Shown: positions 18,653-29,940, numbered from the stretch's first letter. The stretch: DNA of 64,000 nt from Ruminiclostridium josui JCM 17888 (GCF_000526495.1 NZ_JAGE01000001.1:310001-374000), one strand, 5' to 3'. Made by a program: numbers and translations. The notes: generated by a model not told the origin, from the letters alone.

Positions 18653-21600
18653 TCAAACCAAATCTTTAGGTTTATACTCAGGCATTGACCGCATCCAAAT
18701 ATCAATTAAAGGCTTTGGTATTATAATAGGGCTCACTCTAGCTTCAACAGCATCCCCTACTCGGATAGCACCCTCTTTTAATGCAGGTAGTAGTTTTATT
18801 AATAAAGGTATCGGATCACCTCTTTCACCATTTTCATCATACTCATGACCATGCGGGAATGTATGTCCAGTACCACCATGATTATAGTCTATATCTACAT
18901 CAGGTTCTGTATTTGGCTTATACCATCTTTCTTGCTTAACGCTTCCATCGGGGTTATAAAGTGTCCCTGTAGATCCTGGCTCCCCATTCCATGGCAAGCT
19001 ACTAGTTGGTGTTTTAACTCCGTTTTTCTCTGTATATGTATCTGGGATCTTGGCTGCATTATTAACATTAAGATTACCCGTCCCCTTAGTTGCATTCCCT
19101 TTCTGATTTGGCTTATTAGTATCTTTATAATAGTTATTTGTTTGGTTATGTGATGAAATAATTTGATTATTTCCATTAACATTTACCATTTGAGTTCCTT
19201 TTATATCTCCATTTTTAACGGTTGTATCAATAGAGTATGTTACATAGGAATTCGTACTTTTGGTAAACATTTTATCAAATTGTTCATTATCAATTACTAT
19301 TTTTCCATTTACATTTTTATAGTCTGATGTTTTTAATTCCTTTGTTATTCCATTAACTGTTACAACAGCAACTCTTTTTTTAGAATCCCATTTTGCATTC
19401 CCACCAACTGACTTAGCTAAATCTGTCAAATAAGCATATGTATGCCCTGTCGGGTCAAAATACATCACCGGCTCATTATGGCAATACGTATACAAATTCA
19501 AGCTCAGCGGATCGTTAGGGTCACCAGTATAAGTATCCTCACTTAGGAATCTGGCTGTTTTACTGTCATAGTAGCGGGCATTCAGGTAATAGAGATCTGT
19601 TTCCTTATCGTACTGGTAGCCTGCGTAGGTTATGTTATTATTGACGTCCCCCGTCTGCTCTGTTATGTTTCCGAAGGCGTCGTAATAGTAGGTTGCTTGG
19701 ATTGCTCCGTTTTCCCCTATTAGTGCGGTTACATCTCCGTGACCGTTGTACATATAGTTCATTGTATCATTTTGTGCAGTTCTTGTCAGGAGATTTAAAC
19801 CATATATGTTTCTGGCTGTCTCGTTGCCTTCTACGTCTGTTTCCAGTACTACCTTGTCAGCTTCATACAGGTAGTTTGTGGTACGCTCATTTTCGGTCTT
19901 GGTTACCCTGTAGCCTTCTCCGTTATAAGAATAGGTTGCTGTTTTCTTACCTGTTGTGGTTTTTATCAACTGATTCCAGACATCGAACTGATAGTAGGTT
20001 ACATTGCTTGCCATACTCTGACCTGACTTTTCCAGACTAAAGCCTCCTGATGTTGACGTAGCAACCGGTTTTACTATTTCTGTGGTTTTTGAAACTGTGT
20101 TACCGTTATTGTCATACCTGTATGTGTCGGTTATTGTTTCGGTGCCACTTCTCTTTACTGTTGATACAAGTCTGTTCTGCTCGTTATAGGTATATGTGGT
20201 GGTTACAGAGGCCGCACCTGCCAGTATAGTTTCTGTAAGCCTGTTTCCTGCCTTGTCAAAGGTATAGTTGGTTGTCCTGCCGTTTGGCTCCATTATCTTT
20301 TCAAGTCTGTTGAGACTGTCGTAGATGTAGCTTGTAGTTCCTTTTCGGTCTGTCTTTGAAGTCTGGTTGTGAGCTTCGTCATAGGTATAACTATAGGTGT
20401 CTATTACCGTTCCATCGGCTTTTTTGTTAGTGAGAGTTTTATTTAGTCCGTCCTTGTAGTATGTGTATTCCTCTTTTGCTCCGTCGTTGTAAATTACGGT
20501 TTTTCTGCTTCCATTGCCGTAATATTTGTATGTAGTGGTCTTTCCCTCCGATATTACTTGGTAAAGTCTTCCTACTTTGTCGTATACTTTTTTTGTCAGG
20601 TTGTTCTTGAAATCCTCAGTAGTTTCAGAATACAAACCTTCTCCCTCAGGATTATCATAAGTATAAGTTGTTGTACCAAAGCCCGGTGCTTTTTTGGTTA
20701 TTACCCTGTTTTCTTCGTCATAGGTTCTCGTAGTTGTACCTGTTTTATCAGTCATTGTAAGTTGGTTGTCATTGTTGTCGTAAGTATAGCTGATTGCAGT
20801 TTCTCCTATGGCTTTTCTGGTAAGTCTACCATGTATGTCATAGGAATATATGGTCTGTTTTCCGTTTCTATCAGTTTTTGTCTTCAGGCTGCCGTCTGCA
20901 AAATAGGTGTACTTTTCTGTTTTAGCATCCAGATATGTATATTTCCCCGGTGTCCCTATTCTTCCACCCTGGTCTATTTTCCTAATAACCTTATTTGCAG
21001 CATTGTACTCATAGTAGGTTGTGTTTCCGTTTCCGTCAGTCTGAGTTAACTTGTTTCCGTTCAAGTCGTAGGTATAGGTTGTTTTCTCAGACTTGGGGTT
21101 AATTACCTCTGTCAACCTGTTAAATTCATCAAATCTATATGTTGTGGTAATATTTCTGCCATTTGTTTTGGCTATGATATTACCAACATCATCATAGGAT
21201 TGACTTGTTGTATGACCCTCTGGGTCTATAGTTGCAATGAGTCTGTTGTTTTTGTCGTATATGTATATGGTTTCGTTGCCCAATGCATCTGTTGATTTTA
21301 TTTGTTTGCTGTTTTTGTTGTACTCTAACTTTTGTATTGTAGTGTAGGGATCTTTTTTTTCTATTAACCTGTTTAATGGATCATAGATGTTGGTACTTGT
21401 ATTACCAAGCCAGTCGGTTTCAGAGGTTTTGTTTCCGTTGGCATCGTATGTCCAAGTAGTTGTTTTTTCCCTGCCACCTACCGTTGTTTCAACAGCTAGA
21501 AGTCTGTTTAAACTGTCATAGTTATATGTCTTTACATTCCCATTCCCGTCAGTTTCCGAGTATTTGTTTCCATTTAAGTCATAGGTTGAATATGTAGTTA

Positions 21601-24600
21601 TGGCCTGGGTATTATCGGACTTTTTCTCTGTATGGGAAAGCTGTCTCCCCTGATTATCGTAGGTATAGAGGTCAACCTTTCCCATTGAGTTTAGTTGTTG
21701 CTTCAGTTGTCCCATTTCGTCGTACTGGCTTGTTACCATTATTGACGGGATGGTGCTGTCTCCCGGTGCAACTGTTTTTCTGACTTTCCCCAGAGCGTTA
21801 TATTCAAATGTAGTGGTATTGCCGTTCCCGTCAGTCTGTGCCAGTATTCTGCCTGCAAGGTCATAGGTAGAATGCTTTATTACCTTTGGTTCAGACGAAG
21901 GATTTTTTTTCAGACTTACTGAAAGTATATCCCCTGCATCGTTGTATGTGTACCGGGTTTCCACTTTGTTTGCATTGGTTTCAGATATCTTTCTTGCCAA
22001 TCCGTCATATTCACTTCTGGAAGTAAATGCAAGATCATATTCCTTTGCTACCGGGTCTTTTGACGTTATTACCAGGTTTGCCAGATTGTATGTATACTCG
22101 GTACCATAACCTGAATTTATTTTTTCTTCCAGTGTTGTTCCTACTCCTGAGTCATATCCCGCAGCATCGAGTTCTTTTATGAGATTGCCTGAATTATCAT
22201 ATTTGCAGGTTTTTGTGTATATGGTTATCCACTGGTGTGTAACAGGGTCTATATATATGTCTTTTTTTGCTATGACTCTGTCCATTTCATCGTAGACATA
22301 TTCAATCCTGCTCATGTTATAAATACTTTTTGTGCTATCATAGTTTTTTGGTGTTACTTCTGCTATTTTTCTTCCTGCAAGGTCGTAGTCGTACGCTGTT
22401 ACTCCATTTTGGGCATCTGTTACTTTAATCAGTAATCCTCTATGATTATACTCATACTTTGTAATACCGCCCTTAGCATCTGTTACAGTAAGCAGGTTTC
22501 CCTCCCAGTCGTAGGTTGTGGATTTAGTTATTGTGACGACCACACCCTTTTCACTCACTCCGGGTTCACTTTGAGATAGCTGTCTGTCAAGTTCATCATA
22601 TTCAAATGTGGTGGTTACCTTGTTGGGGGCTGTCACGGTTTTTCTGTTACCATTCTTATCATAGGTATAGGAGGTTGTAAGTACTGTGTCCGTTGTGTCG
22701 TCAAAGTCTTTTCCGTACAGGTCTCCTGCTTTTACATGCTGCTCCTTTTTTTCCAACTTCCCAAGGTAATTGTAAGTATAATCTGTTACTAACTTATTGG
22801 CTGCATCAGTATATACACTTTCTCTTATAACGTTTCCATCGTCATCATATAGGTACTCCGTCTTTCTTCCTTCAGAATCCATTGTTTGACTAACGTTACC
22901 GTTTTTGTAATACCGATAGTTTGTTATTGCAAGACTTTCAGGTATTGACCAAAGAAGTACCTTGTCTTTGCCTGATTTCACCGCAGTTTTTCTTCCGGCT
23001 TTGTCATATTCGATTTTGCTATAGGTGTACAGTGTGTTTCCGTTGGATACTTCAAATGGAGTCCACTGTTCTGTCAATCTGTTTAGTCCGTCATATTTGA
23101 AGTATGTACTGCTTCCATTAGCTGCAATCTGCCTGTTGATTGTTTCGTTTGCGTTGTATATTGTCCTGAGCCTGGTTCCATCCGGATTCTGCTGTTCTAC
23201 AAGCCTGTCAGCATAGTCATAGGTATAAACTGTGACAGCCTTATCCTTGGAATCAAGAAATTTTGTTTCAGTTTTCTGTGTTTTTCCATCTTCCAAAGTT
23301 GCATAACTATATTGGGTAAGTAATATTTCAGATACTGATGAATTATCTCTGAAGTATATTTTAAGTGGTCTGTCCAGAACATCATACTCATATCTGTAAA
23401 TTGCACCGTTGGGTTTTGTTTCGGTAAGAATGTTTCCGTATACATCGTAAGTGAAGCTTGTTTTATCTCCTAATGCATTTATTTGTTCCTTTATTTTACC
23501 ACTGTCAAAGTATTCGTATTTTGTCCCCACCGTATTGTCAACGTATGTATTAGTTTCTACGTTGTCCTTAGTACTATCGTATTGGTTTGGGGTAATTTCT
23601 TGCATTTTTCTTCCCAATAGATCATACACAGTTCTTTGAGTCTCATTTTTTGAACTTACTATTGTAGTCTTAATTAACTGGCCGTTTTTGTCGTAGGTAA
23701 ATTCAGTTCTGTAGCCTTTTGGTGTCGTTTCGGAGGTTTTCCATCCAATCTGGTTGTACTCATAAGTTGTAACTTTTCCTGTTTCCGGGTCAGATACAGT
23801 TTCTACATCGCCGTAAGTATTGTAGGTATATGTGGTTGTATTACCTTCCGCATCAGTTTCACTTTTTAATAATCCTTTTGCCAATGAACCCGATTCTTCC
23901 GCAGTATAGTATTGGTAAGAGGTTATTGCAAAACCTGTATCGTCTGTACCGTCGTATACATCTGTCCCGTTAAGGGGTTGTACCTTCTTTATAAGGTTTA
24001 TCTTGTTTTCATCGTACACATTGTAGGTTATTTTCCCGCACTCATCCACTTCTTTTGTTACATTGTTTTTTTCATCATATTCTTTTAAATATGTACTTCC
24101 GTCAGGATTGATAATTTTAGTTACATTACCTCTATCATCAATTTCATACTGTGTTTTATTACCATTACAGTCAGTTTGAGATTTTATATCGCCATATTTG
24201 TTTTTACCTCCATATTGAAAATACTCCGTATAGCTTGATTTTCCGTCAGGGTTCTGCACTCGGATAGTATAGAAGGAGGAGTCAAACCAATAGGAGGATA
24301 CCCTTCCATTTATATCGATAATGGTAGTTTTTTTATTTGTCATATCATAGGCATATTTAACTGTATCTCCCAAAGAATCTGTTGCCTCTGATACCTTGTG
24401 CTGGTTTTCACCCTCTGCATGATTATATGTGATTTTTTCAACTACCTTTTCGTTATGGTCTTGTATCTGATTCAGATATCCCCATGAATCATAAAAATAT
24501 CTCATTTTACCGCCCATAGGGTCTGTAACCACTGACAGTCTTTTATTATTGTCATATTCATATACTACCACCCTGTTTTCCGGGTCAGTGATTTTTTGAA

Positions 24601-26554
24601 CAAGTCCGTTAGCTCCGTAGCTGACAGCATAAGTCCTGCCCACAGTGTCGGTTATTTTGGTTATTTTTCCGCTGCCATCAACTGTTATATTTATGGCATT
24701 GCCGTTTCTGTCCTCCATTTTTACAAGATAACGATTTGTATTAAAGGTGTACTTATATTGGTCAGGTGTAGTTAATGTATATGTACTGTCTGCATTTTTT
24801 GCAAATTTACTTCTGGATTCCTCTGGCTCATATACATTGCCGTTTAGCCTGAATCTCTCAACACTTCCGTTTGGGAGTGAAACATCGACTACTCCCGTTC
24901 CCTCAACTTTTCCTGAAAAACCAAAGGTCCAGCCTCTTCCAAATTCTTTGCTGACATCATTTCTGGAGTTGTAGGTACGTGATATGTTTACCTGAAAACC
25001 AGGAGCAAGGACACTCATATCGTTTACTGTAACCGAGAAGTTTCCCGATGCGGGATTCACACCTGATTCCCCGTAATGGAGCTTTTCCTTTATTTTTGCC
25101 AGTTGATCCATAGTATACCAAGTATCAATATTACCGCCCTGTTGGCCTGCCGGAACAGTGTTATTGTCATTTCCAGGACCATCGTATGTATCAGGTTCCG
25201 GCTTTGTGTTTGTCAAGGCAGCATAGGCATCGACCCTTCCTCCCGCGGAGACTTTTTCTTTCAAGTTTGTGCAGGATACCACGTTTTCTTTTATACGTTG
25301 GGAAATCTGTGTTATGGTCAAATTTGGCACATAACTTTGTAAAAGTGCTGCTATGCCCGTCACAAAAGGAACGGCTGCCGATGTTCCGGTGAAATAATCA
25401 TATGTGTTTCCGGGTGTAGTACTTAGAATATTTACTCCCGGAGCCGCTACATGTATTTTGTTGCCATAGCTTGAATATGGCGAAAGTACTCCTTTGCTGT
25501 CTATGGAAGCAACTGATAACACATTTGGAATGTCAAAGCATGCAGGATATACCGGGGATACTGCAACGTCTGCTCCCCTGTTTCCTGCAGCACATATGAA
25601 CAGGATGCCGCTGTTTGCCATGGTATCCTTTAGTGCAAAATTGTCATCAGTACCACCAAAACTGCAGTTTATTATTTTGACACCCATTTTCATTGCGTAT
25701 TCTATTGCATCTATTGCATCACAGGTGTAGCCCCAGTTTCCGTTAATGAATTTTAATGGCAATACCTTTGCTTTTGGTGCAATACCGCATATTCCTTCAC
25801 TGTTTGCTTCTGCTGCAATTATTCCTGCAACATGTGTTCCGTGAAAGTCTAATGTTGCATCATCAAACACGGTTTTATCTGAATTTACAAAGTCCCAACC
25901 ATTAATATCATCTATATATCCGTTATTATCATCGTCTATTCCGTTGCCCGGAATTTCCTTGGAATTTACAAATATGTTGTCTTTCAAGTCATTGTGATTG
26001 ATATCAACACCTGTATCCAAAAGTCCTACTACAACGGAGGAAGAGCCCTGAGTCAGATTCCATGCATTTAATGCATTTATATCCACGCCGTTTCTCCCCA
26101 GCTGCCCTTCTGTTTCCCGAGCGTTGTTTTGAAGACCCCACTGATGTTCAAACATCGGGTCGGATGGAGCAGACATTATATCGAGTTTGTAGTTTGGCTG
26201 TGCATACAAAACGTCAGGGTCTTTTTTTAGCTCATCAACTACTTGTGATATATCATCCTTTGTGTCTATTTCCAGTAAGTCAATTTTGTTTTTTTCATAT
26301 TTCTTTGTTACATTGAGCTTTTTGAGCTTTACTTTCTTTTTCAGGTTATTTTTAACCTTGTCCTGATTTGCGCTGTTTTTATATTTAACCAGAATTTCAG
26401 TTTTTTCATGGTGAACCATAGCAACTGTTTTTTTATCAGCTTTTTCATTATTATTTCCTGCTGCAAAGCTTAATGACGGTAAATATACAAGAGTATTCGT
26501 TATGAAAAAGGCCATAACAAGAATTCTGGATATTGCAATTCGTATTTTTTTCAC
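18653..26554 (-). CDS. Secreted subtilase-Rhs polymorphic toxin, 2633 residues
   Basis: Domains in order: signal peptide (1-31, ending SLSFA-A), inhibitor-like propeptide (about 50-125), complete S8 peptidase with D180, H238, N325 and S392 (GLLDTG, HGTHVAG, AAGN, GTSAA), and a DUF6531-type entry (ASGNFSVTVND). About 1800 residues of YD/Rhs repeats follow, then the Rhs core motif (NARYYDSKTARFLSED ... YFDPTG, ending near 2371). The last 262 residues are variable: a copper-amine-oxidase-like segment (about 2372-2430), a polar linker, and a histidine-rich motif DYNHGGTGHTFPHGH (2557-2571) that may be the toxin centre. It starts with GTG behind AAGGGGTG. In Rhs proteins the core marks where the toxin tip is cut free. 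The tip's activity is not recognised. It is probably cotranscribed with the kelch-FN3 gene upstream. Confidence 0.9.
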   Translation of the reverse strand: MKKIRIAISRILVMAFFITNTLVYLPSLSFAAGNNNEKADKKTVAMVHHEKTEILVKYKNSANQDKVKNNLKKKVKLKKLNVTKKYEKNKIDLLEIDTKDDISQVVDELKKDPDVLYAQPNYKLDIMSAPSDPMFEHQWGLQNNARETEGQLGRNGVDINALNAWNLTQGSSSVVVGLLDTGVDINHNDLKDNIFVNSKEIPGNGIDDDNNGYIDDINGWDFVNSDKTVFDDATLDFHGTHVAGIIAAEANSEGICGIAPKAKVLPLKFINGNWGYTCDAIDAIEYAMKMGVKIINCSFGGTDDNFALKDTMANSGILFICAAGNRGADVAVSPVYPACFDIPNVLSVASIDSKGVLSPYSSYGNKIHVAAPGVNILSTTPGNTYDYFTGTSAAVPFVTGIAALLQSYVPNLTITQISQRIKENVVSCTNLKEKVSAGGRVDAYAALTNTKPEPDTYDGPGNDNNTVPAGQQGGNIDTWYTMDQLAKIKEKLHYGESGVNPASGNFSVTVNDMSVLAPGFQVNISRTYNSRNDVSKEFGRGWTFGFSGKVEGTGVVDVSLPNGSVERFRLNGNVYEPEESRSKFAKNADSTYTLTTPDQYKYTFNTNRYLVKMEDRNGNAINITVDGSGKITKITDTVGRTYAVSYGANGLVQKITDPENRVVVYEYDNNKRLSVVTDPMGGKMRYFYDSWGYLNQIQDHNEKVVEKITYNHAEGENQHKVSEATDSLGDTVKYAYDMTNKKTTIIDINGRVSSYWFDSSFYTIRVQNPDGKSSYTEYFQYGGKNKYGDIKSQTDCNGNKTQYEIDDRGNVTKIINPDGSTYLKEYDEKNNVTKEVDECGKITYNVYDENKINLIKKVQPLNGTDVYDGTDDTGFAITSYQYYTAEESGSLAKGLLKSETDAEGNTTTYTYNTYGDVETVSDPETGKVTTYEYNQIGWKTSETTPKGYRTEFTYDKNGQLIKTTIVSSKNETQRTVYDLLGRKMQEITPNQYDSTKDNVETNTYVDNTVGTKYEYFDSGKIKEQINALGDKTSFTYDVYGNILTETKPNGAIYRYEYDVLDRPLKIYFRDNSSVSEILLTQYSYATLEDGKTQKTETKFLDSKDKAVTVYTYDYADRLVEQQNPDGTRLRTIYNANETINRQIAANGSSTYFKYDGLNRLTEQWTPFEVSNGNTLYTYSKIEYDKAGRKTAVKSGKDKVLLWSIPESLAITNYRYYKNGNVSQTMDSEGRKTEYLYDDDGNVIRESVYTDAANKLVTDYTYNYLGKLEKKEQHVKAGDLYGKDFDDTTDTVLTTSYTYDKNGNRKTVTAPNKVTTTFEYDELDRQLSQSEPGVSEKGVVVTITKSTTYDWEGNLLTVTDAKGGITKYEYNHRGLLIKVTDAQNGVTAYDYDLAGRKIAEVTPKNYDSTKSIYNMSRIEYVYDEMDRVIAKKDIYIDPVTHQWITIYTKTCKYDNSGNLIKELDAAGYDSGVGTTLEEKINSGYGTEYTYNLANLVITSKDPVAKEYDLAFTSRSEYDGLARKISETNANKVETRYTYNDAGDILSVSLKKNPSSEPKVIKHSTYDLAGRILAQTDGNGNTTTFEYNALGKVRKTVAPGDSTIPSIMVTSQYDEMGQLKQQLNSMGKVDLYTYDNQGRQLSHTEKKSDNTQAITTYSTYDLNGNKYSETDGNGNVKTYNYDSLNRLLAVETTVGGREKTTTWTYDANGNKTSETDWLGNTSTNIYDPLNRLIEKKDPYTTIQKLEYNKNSKQIKSTDALGNETIYIYDKNNRLIATIDPEGHTTSQSYDDVGNIIAKTNGRNITTTYRFDEFNRLTEVINPKSEKTTYTYDLNGNKLTQTDGNGNTTYYEYNAANKVIRKIDQGGRIGTPGKYTYLDAKTEKYTYFADGSLKTKTDRNGKQTIYSYDIHGRLTRKAIGETAISYTYDNNDNQLTMTDKTGTTTRTYDEENRVITKKAPGFGTTTYTYDNPEGEGLYSETTEDFKNNLTKKVYDKVGRLYQVISEGKTTTYKYYGNGSRKTVIYNDGAKEEYTYYKDGLNKTLTNKKADGTVIDTYSYTYDEAHNQTSKTDRKGTTSYIYDSLNRLEKIMEPNGRTTNYTFDKAGNRLTETILAGAASVTTTYTYNEQNRLVSTVKRSGTETITDTYRYDNNGNTVSKTTEIVKPVATSTSGGFSLEKSGQSMASNVTYYQFDVWNQLIKTTTGKKTATYSYNGEGYRVTKTENERTTNYLYEADKVVLETDVEGNETARNIYGLNLLTRTAQNDTMNYMYNGHGDVTALIGENGAIQATYYYDAFGNITEQTGDVNNNITYAGYQYDKETDLYYLNARYYDSKTARFLSEDTYTGDPNDPLSLNLYTYCHNEPVMYFDPTGHTYAYLTDLAKSVGGNAKWDSKKRVAVVTVNGITKELKTSDYKNVNGKIVIDNEQFDKMFTKSTNSYVTYSIDTTVKNGDIKGTQMVNVNGNNQIISSHNQTNNYYKDTNKPNQKGNATKGTGNLNVNNAAKIPDTYTEKNGVKTPTSSLPWNGEPGSTGTLYNPDGSVKQERWYKPNTEPDVDIDYNHGGTGHTFPHGHEYDENGERGDPIPLLIKLLPALKEGAIRVGDAVEARVSPIIIPKPLIDIWMRSMPEYKPKDLV

Positions 26555-26578
26555 TTAAGTGTCACCCCTTTTTATCCT

Positions 26579-28267
26579 TTACTGTATGGTGTAGGTAATT
26601 TGAGCCGGGCCGTCATGCTTTGCCCTGAGCCTTATACTATTAACAATACCTGACCATACCTGCCAGGACTGTGCGGAGCCGTTCTTAACAAATACTATTG
26701 TTCCGGGAGCTACCTGTTTTACGGTAATATCAGTGCCGTAAATATCCCCTTCCTGTGTGTCCGTCTTTGGAGTGAAGCCACAAAGGTCGATTAAATCAAA
26801 ATCGTTAGTATCGTAATGAATTGAAAATGTATATTTGTTTAAATCCTGAATGTCTGAACCGGATAAAATCAGGTCAAATTCTTCCCCTGTCAATGAAGTA
26901 ATTTCATATGTCTGTACTGAATTCAGGGTCTTTACTATCATTGGGGTACTCCATTCACTACAGCCTGAAACACTTCTGGCTCTTACTTTGTAGGTGTGGG
27001 TTGTGTCGGGAGAAAGTCCTTTATGTAAATAGCTTGTTCCTGTACCGTTGTCAATGATTGTTCCGTCAACCTCAATTTCATATTCCTCCGCACCTGTTAC
27101 TTTATCCCAACTAACAAGTATCGACGTCATGTTAGAGGAGGATACCACATTTGAAGGTATAGCCGGACCTTGGAGAAGTGTTGAAACAGTAAACAGACTA
27201 CACCATTCTCCTGCCCCGGAACTGTTATTGGCTCTTACACGATATACGTGCTTTGTCCCAGTCTGAAGTCCTTTACTCGTAAATGTTGTTGCATTTACAT
27301 TTGAGGTTATTATTCCGTCTGCTTCAACATCATAGGATGTAGCACCGTCAATTTTATTCCACATGATTGATATTGAAGTCTTTTTAGCTATAGCTGATAC
27401 TTTTGGTACATTGCCGGAAGTAAATTTTGTAGACTTAATTAAGGTATTGCTCCAGTTGCTGGTACCATCTCCACTAATCGCCCTGACTTTTATCTCATGT
27501 TGTGAATTTGCATCCAGACCTTTGGCTGAATATGTTGTTTCTGATATACCTGTTATAACAGAACCGTCAAAATCCAGTTCATAGGTTGTTGCTCCCTCAA
27601 CCGGCTGCCAATTAATTGTCATGGAGGTTTCTTCTGAAGTTGCTGATAAACCTTGAGGGGTTTGGAGTAAAAATGTATTAATTGTCAATGGTTCTGTCCA
27701 TTCACTGACCTCTGTGTCACTTTTCGCCCTTACTCTGTAGGTGTGGGTAGTATTTGGCAGTAATCCGTTATGTATACAGGAGGTTTCATCTCCGTTGTCG
27801 GTAACCACACCATCAACTTCCACTTCATAGCCGGTCGCATCGGCAACCTGATTCCATGACAATACGATTGAAGTATTATCTGCATTTGCCTTTAAATTTG
27901 AAGGGGTTCCAAATTCATTTGTAAGTGTAGCAGAAACAATTGCGGCACTCCATTCACTTGTTATCCCGCTCTTCTTTGCTCTTACCCGGTAAACATGCTG
28001 TGTTCCCGGTGCAAGGCTGCTATGGGTATAAGTAGTTCGTGTACCATTGTCAAATGCAGCTCCGTCTACTGATATCTCATAGCCTGATGCTCCGCTTACC
28101 TTGTCCCAGATAATAGTTATACTGTTTAGAGCCGGAGTTGCTGAAATATTTACTGGTACAGGGACTGTATCAAGAAGTGTGGTAGTATTCACATACCCAC
28201 TCCATTCACTCTTTCCTCCCGGATTAATGCTTCTTACCCGATATGAATGATGGGTTCCCGGAGTTAG
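26579..28267 (-). pseudogene. 3' part of the kelch-FN3 secreted protein gene
   Basis: About 560 codons downstream of the IS30 insertion. They encode the end of one fibronectin type III module (STLTPGTHHSYRVRSINPGG), then five or six further FN3 modules with the repeated core YEIEVDG and HTYRVRAK. A C-terminal beta-rich domain of about 120 residues (EITSLTGEEFDLILSG ... VWSGIVNSIRL) resembles cohesin-like or carbohydrate-binding sandwiches. The GTG at 28192 has no ribosome site, so the fragment is probably untranslated. The stop is 24 bases before the GTG of the Rhs gene, so the intact gene would have headed the toxin operon. Confidence 0.8.
28254..28267. repeat. Left copy of the 14-bp target duplication of the IS30-type element
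   Basis: GTTCCCGGAGTTAG is identical to 29941-29954. It encodes LTPG of the interrupted FN3 module on the minus strand. Confidence 0.8.
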
Positions 28268-29940
28268 TGTTGAATGAAAAAGTAAATTCCACTTTTAAAA
28301 AGTTAGAGTAGAATTTAGTCTTACGTAAATTCCACTACTTCATGTATAATTAATTTTGGTTTCCCAATCCGCAGTGAAAGGAGTTAATTATGTCTAATTT
28401 AATACCAGGAAACCAAAAACATCTCACCCTTGATAATAGGATTTTTATTGAAAAATCACTAGACAACAATTTACCTTTTAAAGTGATTGCGAAATATTTG
28501 TGCAAAGACCCTACTACTGTTTCAAAGGAAGTCAAGAAACACCGTTCTCTTACTTCTAGAAACAATTTTGTATCCCATAATCATTGTGTTCATCGTGGTA
28601 AATGTGGCCTTACAAATGTCTGCAAACGTACTGTTGCTTGTAAGAAGCAATGCAGAACATGTAATGCTTGTAATACCCATTGTGACCAGTTTAAAAATGA
28701 AATATGCAGTAAAGTATTAAAGGCTCCTTTTGTTTGTAACGGTTGTTCTAAAAAAGCTGGATGCAGGCTTGATAAATATTTCTACAAAGCAACTCAGGCT
28801 AATCGTCAATATAAGACTATCCTTGTTGAATCTAGAAATGGAATCAATATATCTGAAGATTCACTTAATCAGATGGATGCAATTGTCACACCTTTAATTT
28901 TGCAGGGGCAGACTCCGTACCAAATACTTAAAAATCATCCCGAAATAAAATGTTCTGAAAAAACAATTTATAATTATATTGCATCTGGTGTGTTATCTGT
29001 GAAAAACATTGATCTCCCCAGAAAAGTAAAGTATAAGCCTCGCAAACAAGACAGACCAAAAGCCAAAGATACAGGGATTTTTGAAGGACGAACTTATAAT
29101 GATTTCATGAAATATATGGAAGCCCATCCAGAGACGAATGTTGTTGAAATGGATACAGTAGTCGGTTGTGAGGGTAGCCGAAAAGTACTACTTACATTAT
29201 TCTTTCGCAGCTGCAAATTGATGTTAATTTATCTATTGCCAGATAAGACAGCAACTTCTGTTAAAAAAACATTTGACCATCTGGAAGAAAAAATGTCTCC
29301 TATCGGCTTCTACAACACATTTCCAGTTATTTTAACAGACAGAGGTACGGAATTTTCAAACCCAGAAGGACTGGAATGTGGGATTGATAATACCATACGC
29401 ACATCCATATTTTTTTGTGATCCTATGGCTTCGTGGCAAAAACCAGGTATAGAAAAGAACCACGAATATATACGTTCTGTTCTTCCCAAAGGCTCATCCT
29501 TTGATAAACTGACGCAATGGGATGTAACAAGACTTGCAAATCATATTAACAGTACAGCAAGAGCCAGTCTAAATGGTAGAACCCCATTAGAACTGGCTCA
29601 ATTGCTACTGGAAAAACATGCATTAAATGCATTCGGACTAAGAGAGATATCCTGCGACGATATCATCCTAAAACCAAAACTGCTGAAATAGAAACACAAA
29701 CCAAGAGTTAAAACTGCGGATAGAAACCTCAATATCAACTCTATTCCGAGTGGAATTTAGTTTTACAAAAAATCCTCCAGTCGGCTGTTTGCCATGCAAT
29801 TTTTTCTTCAGAGCAATTTTCTGTATGCTTATTATACTATATTTCAGGCACAAAGAATATAGTTCAAAGACTTGATTTAGTGGAATTTACTCTTCATTGT
29901 GGAATTAAAATTTACAGTGGAATTTAACTTTTCAATTAAC
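28268..29940 (+). mobile_element. IS30-type insertion sequence, 1673 bp
   Basis: Bounded by a perfect 14-bp duplication. The ends are related inverted repeats: TGTTGAATGAAAAAGT-AAATTCCAC at the left, and at the right, read inward, GTTAATTGAAAAGTTAAATTCC. The box TAAATTCCAC is repeated several times near both ends, as for multiple transposase sites. It carries one transposase gene, opposite in direction to the host gene. IS30 members usually duplicate 2-3 bp, but the IS1630-like branch makes long duplications, which fits. Confidence 0.85.
28390..29691 (+). CDS. IS30-family transposase
   Basis: A 433-residue DDE transposase. An N-terminal HTH (KVIAKYLCKDPTTVSKEVKKH) is followed by an unusual cysteine-rich stretch (about 70-135, with many CxxC pairs) that may bind zinc. 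The catalytic core has D in VVEMDTVVG, D in ILTDRGTEF and E in GIEKNHEYIR. It appears complete. A GAAAGGAG ribosome site precedes the ATG. It is transcribed against the interrupted kelch-FN3 gene. Confidence 0.92.
   Translation: MSNLIPGNQKHLTLDNRIFIEKSLDNNLPFKVIAKYLCKDPTTVSKEVKKHRSLTSRNNFVSHNHCVHRGKCGLTNVCKRTVACKKQCRTCNACNTHCDQFKNEICSKVLKAPFVCNGCSKKAGCRLDKYFYKATQANRQYKTILVESRNGINISEDSLNQMDAIVTPLILQGQTPYQILKNHPEIKCSEKTIYNYIASGVLSVKNIDLPRKVKYKPRKQDRPKAKDTGIFEGRTYNDFMKYMEAHPETNVVEMDTVVGCEGSRKVLLTLFFRSCKLMLIYLLPDKTATSVKKTFDHLEEKMSPIGFYNTFPVILTDRGTEFSNPEGLECGIDNTIRTSIFFCDPMASWQKPGIEKNHEYIRSVLPKGSSFDKLTQWDVTRLANHINSTARASLNGRTPLELAQLLLEKHALNAFGLREISCDDIILKPKLLK

Noticed and set aside
19500-24900. 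Repetitive DNA that might suggest a CRISPR or satellite array
   Set aside because: The repetition is coding, from degenerate YD/Rhs repeats. There are no constant short repeats with unique spacers.
19693-24974. Many plus-strand ORFs opposite the Rhs gene
   Set aside because: They are antisense shadows of the repetitive Rhs frame, with low-complexity hydrophobic products and no ribosome sites.
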